Positions 1-4,956 of a DNA stretch of 6,589 bases are shown piece after piece. The DNA lies in contig CABMGC010000087.1 in assembly GCA_902385515.1 (NCBI GenBank), positions 1 through 6,589 on the forward strand, given 5' to 3'. Both the position numbers and the translations under genes were made by a program. This stretch comes from an uncultured archaeon. GTDB lineage: Archaea; Micrarchaeota; Micrarchaeia; Micrarchaeales; CABMGC01. Each line of letters begins with the position of its first letter. Position 1 is the first letter of the stretch. Below the pieces are notes generated by a model. The model was not told where the DNA came from. It saw only the letters and a program-made list of their open reading frames with translations, and did not search any database.

Positions 1-248
1 CCGGAGAGAACGGCAAGCTCGAGCCTCTTGACATAAACATGCAGATAAGGACTGCGGAGGGATTCTCGGGCCACAGCGACCGAAGGGAGCTGATGAACTT
101 CACGCAGAGCCTAAGGCCCATGCCCAAGAAGGTCTTCACGATGCACGGGGAGGAGCAGAAGTGCGAGGACCTGGCAAGGTCGATGGCGATGAAGTTCCAT
201 CTCGAGGCAAGGGCACCGATGGACCTGGACTCGATAAGGTTCAAGTGA
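1..248 (+). CDS. fttA: aCPSF1/FttA β-CASP ribonuclease, C-terminal end (partial)
   Basis: Only the last 82 codons are in the window; the reading frame is open from base 3 and ends at TGA 246-248. The fragment carries two late β-CASP motifs: GFSGHSDRR (motif B histidine) and MHGEE (motif C histidine). It ends RAPMDLDSIRFK, the usual closing segment of the archaeal KH-MBL-β-CASP protein aCPSF1. Family knowledge: aCPSF1 (FttA) is a homodimeric cytoplasmic endo/5'-3' exoribonuclease, related to eukaryotic CPSF73, that cuts nascent RNA at U-rich sites and acts as the general archaeal transcription termination factor. The KH domains and the metallo-β-lactamase metal motifs lie upstream and cannot be checked. 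An archaeal RNase J is the alternative, but the terminal RAP...IR segment favours aCPSF1. The next gene is convergent, with 64 bp between the stop codons. Confidence 0.85.
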   Translation, partial: GENGKLEPLDINMQIRTAEGFSGHSDRRELMNFTQSLRPMPKKVFTMHGEEQKCEDLARSMAMKFHLEARAPMDLDSIRFK

Positions 249-312
249 GAGATTCGTCGAATCTTTTGACGGAACTGTCGTCAGTATATTGCTCCAACAA
301 AATGGACGATGA

Positions 313-1323
313 TTATTCTCCGCTCGTTTTCTTGTTATCGCGCTGGATTCTGCTCATCAGTTCATTGCGTGCCGCTTCGCCTGCCGAATCCTGACGGCTG
401 TTCATTATGCTGAACAGCTCATCTTTCCTGTTCAAGACACAAGCATTGCCGTGCTTTGCAGGCTTGCCAGCAAAGTGCTTCACAGCTACCAAGGCAGCTT
501 CTTCACTACCATAAAGTCCGAACGGCATCATCTCCTTGTCGCGATTCGGGTAATGCATGAAAAATCCCGCCTTCTTGTCTTGTTCAAGATGCTTATTGAT
601 GCAAGTCTGGGCGTTCTCAGCGGTCGTAGCAGCATAGGTTTTCTTCATGAGTTCAAGCCAGTTTGCTCTGCCTGGGTAACACTCCTCCATCGTCATATAC
701 GAGAGGCGGGCCCAGTCGTTATTTGCGACTAGTATGCCACAAATCCTCTGCTTTGTTGCATCGTCGCAAGCTTCACCAAGCCAATCGAATGTCCAGTTTC
801 TTGGGGTCTTCATGACCTCCTTCAGGCTCGCATCGTCGAAATTAGAGAAAGTATCGCGGACCAGCTTCCTAATGAGGGAGCCTTTGCGTTTCGCGTGCTT
901 TTTAGGGTCTTCCCAATCATCTGTGCAATCGAAGTCCGCCTCGCCCAACATGGCAAAGTCTTTGTTCTTTATTGCGCTGTTCACTGCAAACTTCGCAACG
1001 TCGGAAGACTCTGTCTTAGTGACGATCCTCCAAAACGCCATCTCTGAAGGAAAGTTGCGTACTTCGCCGTTGGTAAGGTAGTTTCTGGTTCCGTTGAAAC
1101 TCGTGCGCGTGAAGCCATGATCATATGGCAAAGTCAGGTGGTTTTCGAGTGCCTTTTGTATGACTTGCATTTGCAGCGGGATAGACTTCTCGTCCAATGC
1201 TATCCTTGCTGCCTCAACGAGTATTCCCCTCTCCACAAGCTTGTCGAAGCCCAGTGCATTATAGTATGCAGCGCCTATCGCTTCCCTGCTTTCGCTCCCG
1301 AATTTGAGTATATTCAAGTTCAA
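313..1323 (-). CDS. Unrecognised 336-residue α-helical protein, possibly repeat-containing
   Basis: I do not recognise a family. The start is TTG at 1323-1321; an AAGGAG Shine-Dalgarno lies 5 nt before it, there is a TATA-like element further up, and no nearby alternative fits better. No signal peptide or membrane segment is seen, so it is probably cytoplasmic. The sequence looks mostly helical. Two stretches resemble each other: W98 followed by KNKDFAML (119-126), and W181 followed by ANNDWARL (200-207). A weaker third copy runs from W222 to LEQDKKAGF (246-254), suggesting degenerate α-helical repeats. The C-terminal tail is polar and basic. Base composition is lower in GC than the neighbours (four sampled 60-base lines give 120/240 GC, against 74/120 in gdhA and polX), yet AGG and ATA codons are still used. 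It is a monocistronic gene convergent with fttA. It could be a lineage-specific orphan or an older acquisition; no function is assigned. Confidence 0.8.
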   Translation of the reverse strand: MNLNILKFGSESREAIGAAYYNALGFDKLVERGILVEAARIALDEKSIPLQMQVIQKALENHLTLPYDHGFTRTSFNGTRNYLTNGEVRNFPSEMAFWRIVTKTESSDVAKFAVNSAIKNKDFAMLGEADFDCTDDWEDPKKHAKRKGSLIRKLVRDTFSNFDDASLKEVMKTPRNWTFDWLGEACDDATKQRICGILVANNDWARLSYMTMEECYPGRANWLELMKKTYAATTAENAQTCINKHLEQDKKAGFFMHYPNRDKEMMPFGLYGSEEAALVAVKHFAGKPAKHGNACVLNRKDELFSIMNSRQDSAGEAARNELMSRIQRDNKKTSGE

Positions 1324-1328
1324 ATTAT

Positions 1329-1334
1329 CTCCTT
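1329..1334 (-). promoter_or_regulatory. Shine-Dalgarno AAGGAG that fixes a TTG start
   Basis: On the minus strand AAGGAG sits 5 nt upstream of TTG (1323-1321). The same 5-nt gap separates GGTG from the starts of eS26 and the RpiB-like gene, so this TTG is very likely the true start of the 336-residue protein. Confidence 0.75.
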
Positions 1335-1359
1335 ACAAATAGGCATTTCTGTCTGGGGG

Positions 1360-1368
1360 TTTAAAAAC
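1360..1368 (-). promoter_or_regulatory. TATA-like box for the 336-residue orphan gene
   Basis: The minus strand reads GTTTTTAAA here, inside an AT-rich stretch (about 1360-1395) upstream of the orphan. With the usual archaeal spacing of about 26 bp from TATA centre to start site, transcription would begin near 1338, giving a leader of about 15 nt that contains the AAGGAG site. The rest of the 150-bp gap (1369-1473) shows nothing I can name. A separate promoter means this gene need not depend on the eS26 unit upstream. Confidence 0.5.
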
Positions 1369-1473
1369 TTATTTTGATATTTTGACTAATGAAATAACGT
1401 GCTTTCCTCTGCCCAAATGAAGGAGACTGTGAACTTAGCTTGTTGATTAAGATAACAGTATGAGTTTTTCTTA

Positions 1474-2277
1474 TCAGAACGTCTCGATACCTGGCCACAG
1501 GACTTCCTCCGGCCTCTTCTCCTCAACTTCCGCGGTGTGCGCGACCGAATTCATCCTGACGTAGGTCAGCACGCCTATCCCAAGGAACGCCATCGCCGTG
1601 ACCGCCAGCAGGTAAGGCTTGCCAGTGTTGAGATACTCGAACGTGGTGGCCAGGACAAGCATCGAACCAGTGACGCCGCTCAGCCCGTGCCCCTTGTCCG
1701 GCTTTAGCAGCATGAGGATTCCTCCGAGCAGTCCTAGGACCGAGGCCAGGGTGTAAGCTATCGACAGGCCGTAGCTGTAGTTGAGCGAGACGAGGAAGGC
1801 CTGCGCGCCTATCTTCAGGAAATAGTTCAAAACAAAGACCGACTGGGGGTATATGTAGTATCCGAACGCCACGGCATCGATTGCGAAGAGAAGCCCTGCG
1901 ATGTACGCGAACAGGTTGGAGCGCCTGAGCACGTTCTCGCCGTGCGGTATGAGAACCGGCACCTCTCCCTCATAGACGTAGCCATAGAGCTTGTCCGCCT
2001 TGCCGTAGAGCTCTTCAGGAGGAATCTTGCCCCTGGGTGAAGGTTCGGTCACGTTTCTCGCGCGCCCCTTTTCCTTCGTCTCGGCCGCGTGTATCTCCTC
2101 CGCACGTGCGCGCAGTTCGGCCCGCTCTGGAACTGGCGAAGGAGCTGCGGCAGCAGGGGCGGCTTCCTGGGGCTTGGGCGCAACCTGCGCTGCGGCTGGG
2201 ACCTCATTTTTCGGCTTGGCCTGTGCCCTTAACTTGAAAATGAGCAAGTCATCGGGGTTGACCGGCAAGCTAAACAC
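1474..2277 (-). CDS. Multi-pass membrane protein with long Pro/Ala-rich cytoplasmic N-terminus
   Basis: This is a 267-residue protein of unknown function; I recognise no family. Start GTG 2277-2275, stop TGA. Residues 1-18 are mildly amphipathic. Residues 25-50 are a Pro/Ala-rich linker. Residues 50-72 are a charged, possibly coiled-coil helix (Glu/Arg/Ala). Residues 85-118 are a soluble segment containing PPEELYGKADKLYGYVYEG. Four or five hydrophobic segments follow, at about 123-143, 146-166, 170-192, 202-216 and 222-241, and the tail is acidic. The LRRS before the first segment suggests the N-terminal 120 residues are cytoplasmic. The gene starts 3 nt after the eS26 stop, in the same reading frame, and has no good Shine-Dalgarno of its own within normal distance (a GAGGT lies about 18 nt upstream). 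Translation probably depends on termination-reinitiation after eS26. CTG 2280-2278 is a possible but less likely start. Confidence 0.8.
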   Translation of the reverse strand: MFSLPVNPDDLLIFKLRAQAKPKNEVPAAAQVAPKPQEAAPAAAAPSPVPERAELRARAEEIHAAETKEKGRARNVTEPSPRGKIPPEELYGKADKLYGYVYEGEVPVLIPHGENVLRRSNLFAYIAGLLFAIDAVAFGYYIYPQSVFVLNYFLKIGAQAFLVSLNYSYGLSIAYTLASVLGLLGGILMLLKPDKGHGLSGVTGSMLVLATTFEYLNTGKPYLLAVTAMAFLGIGVLTYVRMNSVAHTAEVEEKRPEEVLWPGIETF

Positions 2278-2280
2278 CAG

Positions 2281-2511
2281 CTAATAGAACTTCTTACCTC
2301 TGGCAGCCATCTCTCTCTTCTTCTCGAATATTCCTCTGTGCTTCGCGCAGCTTATGCAGTAGTACTGCTTCCTGAACTCCCTGAATCTTATGTCGTTGCC
2401 CGTGTGCAGGTCTGTCGAGAAGGTTATCGGCTTCTCGAATGTGCATGCCTTGTTTCTTGGGACTTTTCTTCCGCAGGAGTCGCAGGTTACTGAAATCTCT
2501 CTTCCTCTCAA
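2281..2511 (-). CDS. rps26e: Small-subunit ribosomal protein eS26, short form
   Basis: Four cysteines in two CxxC pairs (C10/C13 and C52/C55) form the expected zinc site. The flanking segments GRKVPRNKA and YYCISCAKHRGIFEKKR match the eS26 (S26e) signature seen in eukaryotes and some archaea. eS26 sits on the 30S platform near the mRNA exit channel and the 3' end of 16S rRNA. At 76 residues it is shorter than the usual roughly 95-115, because it lacks the basic N-terminal arm before the first CxxC. This is not a mis-set start: an in-frame TAA lies four codons upstream (2523-2521), and TTG 2511-2509 is the only plausible initiator after it, preceded by GGTG with a 5-nt gap. The stop is TAG. 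The gene is first in a two-gene unit with the membrane protein and is divergent from the RpiB-like gene. eS26 argues against a classical euryarchaeal host. Confidence 0.87.
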   Translation of the reverse strand: MRGREISVTCDSCGRKVPRNKACTFEKPITFSTDLHTGNDIRFREFRKQYYCISCAKHRGIFEKKREMAARGKKFY

Positions 2512-2516
2512 TAGAA

Positions 2517-2520
2517 CACC
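2517..2520 (-). promoter_or_regulatory. Shine-Dalgarno GGTG before the eS26 TTG start
   Basis: The minus strand reads TTAAGGTG, then TTCTA, then TTG. GGTG pairs with the usual anti-Shine-Dalgarno sequence, and the 5-nt spacing matches that of two other genes here. Together with the upstream in-frame stop it fixes the TTG start. Confidence 0.65.
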
Positions 2521-2558
2521 TTAAGTTGACTTTCTTTCTACTAATATGCCTCAGAAAG

Positions 2559-2567
2559 CTTAATATC
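2559..2567 (+). promoter_or_regulatory. TATA box for the RpiB-like gene
   Basis: CTTAATATC follows AGAAAG, a BRE-like purine run (2553-2558). Standard spacing gives a start site near 2589, so a leader of about 19 nt that includes the GGTG site. It shares bases with the minus-strand TATA at 2565-2573. Confidence 0.5.
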
Positions 2568-2573
2568 TTATAC
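2565..2573 (-). promoter_or_regulatory. TATA box for the eS26/membrane-protein unit
   Basis: The minus strand reads GTATAAGAT directly after an A-run (2578-2574) that resembles a BRE. Standard spacing puts the start site near 2543, about 30 nt before the TTG. The element overlaps the + strand TATA of the divergent gene, so binding of TBP/TFB in the two directions would compete. Confidence 0.55.
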
Positions 2574-2598
2574 TTTTTCAGCGCTATTCCTTCCATTC

Positions 2599-2602
2599 GG
2601 TG
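2599..2602 (+). promoter_or_regulatory. Shine-Dalgarno GGTG for the RpiB-like gene
   Basis: GGTG(A) lies 5 nt before ATG 2608-2610, the same motif and spacing as for eS26 on the opposite strand. Confidence 0.55.
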
Positions 2603-2607
2603 AACAA

Positions 2608-3198
2608 ATGAAGCTGCTAGTGCTCAGTAACGTCCCGGGAGCGGTCGACAGAGTCATAGACCTTGTCCAGCAGCACGGCAACGTGGTGGCGAAGGAATCT
2701 ATGATGACCAACGACGCCATAGCCTACACCGCCCAGGGGGAGCTTCACAACGGCACCTACGACCAGCTCATAGTGATAGCCAAGGATCCCATAGGCGCGG
2801 GGATGATACTCAACAAGCAGGAGGACGTCGAGGCCGCGGTCTGCGATTCCGCGGAGGACGTAAAGATGGCCAACTCGAACGGGGCCAACGTGATAGTCAT
2901 AAGGAACCCCGATTCGGATTCCTTGGGCGACATCCTTAACGAGGCAGTGGGCAGGTCCGGCGCCTCCAAGATTGCCGCTGGCATAAGGATTCCGTCATTC
3001 GCCAGAAAGCCGGAGCCGCGCCCCGCCCAGGGCCAGGCGCAGGTCCAAAGGAGGGAGAGGGAAAGGCCCATGCCTGCCCCTAAGAAGGTCGAGCTGAGCA
3101 AGGAGGAGGCAGAGGCCGAGGAGAAGCTCGAGAGCCTGAAAACCGCCAGGAACGGCAACCTCGTGGGCAAGCTCAAGGACGCCCTGGGAATACTGTGA
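2608..3198 (+). CDS. RpiB/LacAB-fold protein lacking isomerase catalytic residues, with charged C-terminal tail
   Basis: This is a 196-residue protein. Residues 1-115 align by eye with ribose-5-phosphate isomerase B: a first β-strand MKLLVLS, then YDQLIVIAKDPIGAGM, the conserved NK (69-70), EAAVCDSAEDVKMAN, and NGANVIVI (91-98). The residues that make RpiB an enzyme are changed. The N-terminal CDH/SDH-AGF motif is replaced by SNVPGAV (7-13), and the catalytic-Cys motif CGTGxG is replaced by AKDPIG (58-63). It is therefore unlikely to interconvert ribose-5-phosphate and ribulose-5-phosphate and may only bind a ligand or partner. Residues 128-160 are a Pro/Gln/Arg-rich linker. Residues 161-180 (ELSKEEAEAEEKLESL) look like a charged helix, and the end is LVGKLKDALGIL, amphipathic. 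The tail suggests an interaction role. ATG start with GGTG Shine-Dalgarno; divergent from eS26. The fold call is by motif alignment only. Confidence 0.7.
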   Translation: MKLLVLSNVPGAVDRVIDLVQQHGNVVAKESMMTNDAIAYTAQGELHNGTYDQLIVIAKDPIGAGMILNKQEDVEAAVCDSAEDVKMANSNGANVIVIRNPDSDSLGDILNEAVGRSGASKIAAGIRIPSFARKPEPRPAQGQAQVQRRERERPMPAPKKVELSKEEAEAEEKLESLKTARNGNLVGKLKDALGIL

Positions 3199-3233
3199 CC
3201 GTCGGCGCAAACGGCTCTGACGTCGCTGCATGC

Positions 3234-3242
3234 CTATAAATA
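3234..3242 (+). promoter_or_regulatory. Strong TATA box for a leaderless HTH gene
   Basis: TATAAATAT lies in the 65-bp gap after the RpiB-like gene. Its centre (about 3238) is 26 bp before ATG 3264, exactly the archaeal TATA-to-start-site distance. With no Shine-Dalgarno upstream of that ATG, transcription probably begins at or next to the start codon. Confidence 0.7.
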
Positions 3243-3246
3243 TCTG

Positions 3247-3262
3247 TTTTTCCAATTCTTCT
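3247..3262 (+). terminator. Possible U-rich terminator of the RpiB-like gene
   Basis: A T5 run followed by pyrimidine-rich sequence (TTTTTCCAATTCTTCT) lies 49 nt past the stop codon at 3196-3198. U-rich tracts are the sites used by archaeal RNA polymerase and aCPSF1/FttA. It overlaps the initiator region of the next gene and may simply be promoter sequence, so this is tentative. Confidence 0.3.
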
Positions 3263-3263
3263 C

Positions 3264-3578
3264 ATGGACCCCGCCTGCAAGAACATAACCAAGGTCATAC
3301 TTCCGGCGATAAGGGCGTCGGTTGCGGAAGTGCTCTACAAGGATCACCAGTACAGGCAGAAGGAGATCGCCGACAAGCTCGGCGTCGCACAGGTCGCCGT
3401 GAGCAAGTACCTCAACGGCAGGTACTCCGCCTGCATAAGCCAGACAAAGAACCAGATCCTCAGAGGAAGGCTCAACGGCGCAATAGTTAAGGCCATAACG
3501 GGCGGGGGAACGCGGAGCGAGATCGATCGCGAGATAGACTCCCTCTGCGACAGGCTAGCTAACTTCAAGGCGGAATAA
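3264..3578 (+). CDS. Small archaeal HTH transcriptional regulator (COG2522-like)
   Basis: The protein has 104 residues. The opening MDPACKNITKVILPAIRASVA matches the pattern of archaeal predicted regulators of the COG2522 type (vLPAIRa.iAkeL). A helix-turn-helix follows: helix 2 QKEIADKL (32-39), turn GV, and recognition helix AQVAVSKYLNGR (42-53), with the typical AVSxYLxG end. The C-terminal half is helical (NGAIVKAIT, EIDREIDSLCDRLANF) and may dimerise; no separate ligand domain is visible. It has Cys5, Cys57 and Cys95 but no CxxC pair. It is probably translated from a leaderless mRNA (TATA centred 26 bp upstream, no Shine-Dalgarno). gdhA begins 45 nt downstream on the same strand, so it may be co-transcribed with gdhA or control it; that is inference from position. 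Confidence 0.82.
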   Translation: MDPACKNITKVILPAIRASVAEVLYKDHQYRQKEIADKLGVAQVAVSKYLNGRYSACISQTKNQILRGRLNGAIVKAITGGGTRSEIDREIDSLCDRLANFKAE

Positions 3579-3585
3579 TCAGGAT

Positions 3586-3597
3586 TCTTAAGATTAT
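3586..3597 (+). promoter_or_regulatory. Weak TATA-like element before gdhA
   Basis: CTTAAGATTATC lies 27-38 nt before ATG 3624, which would place the start site a few nucleotides before the ATG. The only Shine-Dalgarno-like sequence is a poor GATGATG. A second AT-rich candidate, GAATAATC, overlaps the HTH stop codon. gdhA may have its own short-leader promoter or be read through from the HTH gene. Confidence 0.35.
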
Positions 3598-3623
3598 CTT
3601 GCTGAAACTACTAAGATGATGAC

Positions 3624-4889
3624 ATGAAGGAAGAGTTGAACCCTTTCAAGATATCCCAAGCGCAACTCGACAGCGCTGCGGAAATTATGAACCTGGACAA
3701 GGCGGCGCATGCGATGCTAAGGGAGCCCATGAGGACCCTTACGGTCAACATACCCGCCAGGATGCGCGACGGGACCACGAAGACGTTCACCGGCTTTAGG
3801 GTGCAGTACAACGACGCGCGCGGGCCGTGCAAGGGAGGGATAAGGTACCACCCTGCCGAGAACATCGACACTGTCAAGGCGCTGAGCGCATGGATGACGT
3901 GGAAGTGCTCGCTGGCCAACATACCCTACGGCGGGGCGAAGGGAGGCATAATCTGCGACACGAAGAGCATGAACGACACCGAGCTCGAGAACGTCTCCAG
4001 GGGCTACATACGGTCTATCGGAAGGTTCATCGGCCCTGACAAGGACGTGCCGGCTCCCGACGTATACACGACCCCGCAGATAATGGCGTGGATGATGGAC
4101 GAGTACAGCAAGATGGTCGGCCACAACGAGTTCGGCGTGATAACCGGAAAGCCGCTTGAGATCTGGGGCTCCGAGGGAAGGGGTGACTCGACCGCCATGG
4201 GAGGCATGTTCGTGATGAGGGAGGCCGTAAAAAACATGAAGATGGACGTCAAGAAGGCAAAGATCGCGGTCCAGGGATTCGGCAACGCAGGCATGTACGC
4301 CTTCGGGCTGAGCAAGAGGCTCTTCAGATCGAAGGTTGTCGCGGTCAGCGACTCGCAGGGCGGAATTTACGTGGAGGGCGGGATCGACTACGACAAGCTT
4401 GTCGAGGTAAAGAAGAAGGCGGGCACGGTCCAGGCATATCCCGGGGCGGAGAAGATAACGAACGAGAAGCTCCTTGAGCTGGGAGTGGACGTCCTCATTC
4501 CCGCGGCGCTTGAGAACCAGATCACCGCCGCGAACGCGGACAGGATAAAGGCGAAGCTCGTTCTCGAACTTGCGAACGGGCCAGTAACGCCTGACGCCGA
4601 CGCGATACTTTTCGAGAAGGGAATAGTCGACCTTCCGGACTTCCTAGTGAACTCCGGAGGGGTCATCGGCTCCTACTTCGAGTGGGCGCAGAACATAAGC
4701 GGATACTACTGGACCGCTGACGACGTGTACGGGAAGCTCGACACGATAATGACAAAGTCGTACAAGAGCGTCGCGGACACGCAGAAGCAGTACGCTGGCA
4801 AGGGCAAGAAGATAAGCCCGAGAATGGCAGCGTACATAGTCGCGGTAAGCAGGGTCGCCGCGGCGATGAAGACAAGAGGCTGGTACTGA
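3624..4889 (+). CDS. gdhA: Glutamate dehydrogenase, hexameric (Glu/Leu/Phe/Val dehydrogenase family)
   Basis: Reversible oxidative deamination of glutamate to 2-oxoglutarate and ammonia, cytoplasmic, linking amino-acid and central carbon metabolism. The 421-residue length is standard for the small hexameric class. The N-terminal substrate domain has GPCKGGIRYHP (K70), MTWKCSLANIPYGGAKGG (K94 and catalytic K106) and DVPAPDVYT (catalytic D146). The cofactor domain starts near SEGRGDSTAMGG (183-194) and has the dinucleotide motif VQGFGNAG (216-223). VSDSQGGIY (241-249) ends the second strand; its Asp/Ser does not by itself settle NAD versus NADP. PAALENQIT, ELANGPVTPDAD and NSGGVIGSYFEWAQN (343-357) are family signatures; the last includes a substrate-binding Ser. 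No key residue is missing. The ATG is preceded by two out-of-frame ATGs (3616, 3619). It lies downstream of the HTH gene and is convergent with polX. Confidence 0.96.
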   Translation: MKEELNPFKISQAQLDSAAEIMNLDKAAHAMLREPMRTLTVNIPARMRDGTTKTFTGFRVQYNDARGPCKGGIRYHPAENIDTVKALSAWMTWKCSLANIPYGGAKGGIICDTKSMNDTELENVSRGYIRSIGRFIGPDKDVPAPDVYTTPQIMAWMMDEYSKMVGHNEFGVITGKPLEIWGSEGRGDSTAMGGMFVMREAVKNMKMDVKKAKIAVQGFGNAGMYAFGLSKRLFRSKVVAVSDSQGGIYVEGGIDYDKLVEVKKKAGTVQAYPGAEKITNEKLLELGVDVLIPAALENQITAANADRIKAKLVLELANGPVTPDADAILFEKGIVDLPDFLVNSGGVIGSYFEWAQNISGYYWTADDVYGKLDTIMTKSYKSVADTQKQYAGKGKKISPRMAAYIVAVSRVAAAMKTRGWY

Positions 4890-4892
4890 GAA

Positions 4893-4924
4893 AAACTGGG
4901 CCGCGGGTTCGCGGCCCCCAGTTT
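4893..4924. terminator. GC-rich hairpin between convergent gdhA and polX
   Basis: Left arm AAACTGGGCCGCG (4893-4905), loop GGTT (4906-4909), right arm CGCGGCCCCCAGTTT (4910-4924). This gives a 13-bp stem with two extra C bases bulged in the right arm. It begins 4 nt after the gdhA stop and 32 nt past the polX stop. On the minus strand the stem runs into TTTTTC, like an intrinsic terminator for polX; on the plus strand only TTT follows. Archaea do not need hairpins to terminate, so it could also be an mRNA 3'-end stabiliser for one or both genes. Confidence 0.6.
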
Positions 4925-4956
4925 CGGGCAGCAACTTGAGGCTCGAGCAAGATCGG

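Noticed and set aside
267..283. Small dyad TGACG...CGTCA between fttA and the orphan gene
   Set aside because: It has only 5 bp of stem with a 7-nt loop and no T-run in the right place; this is expected by chance. No terminator is called.
1417..1446. Nine-residue open frame (ATG at 1417) in the gap before the orphan gene
   Set aside because: There is no Shine-Dalgarno or promoter in the right position, and it leads into no downstream + strand gene it could regulate.
4941..4948. Palindrome GCTCGAGC, also seen near 14-24 as part of a shared 11-mer
   Set aside because: CTCGAG arises from Leu-Glu codons (CTC GAG) in the coding copies; the two sites lie in unrelated contexts and show no longer homology.
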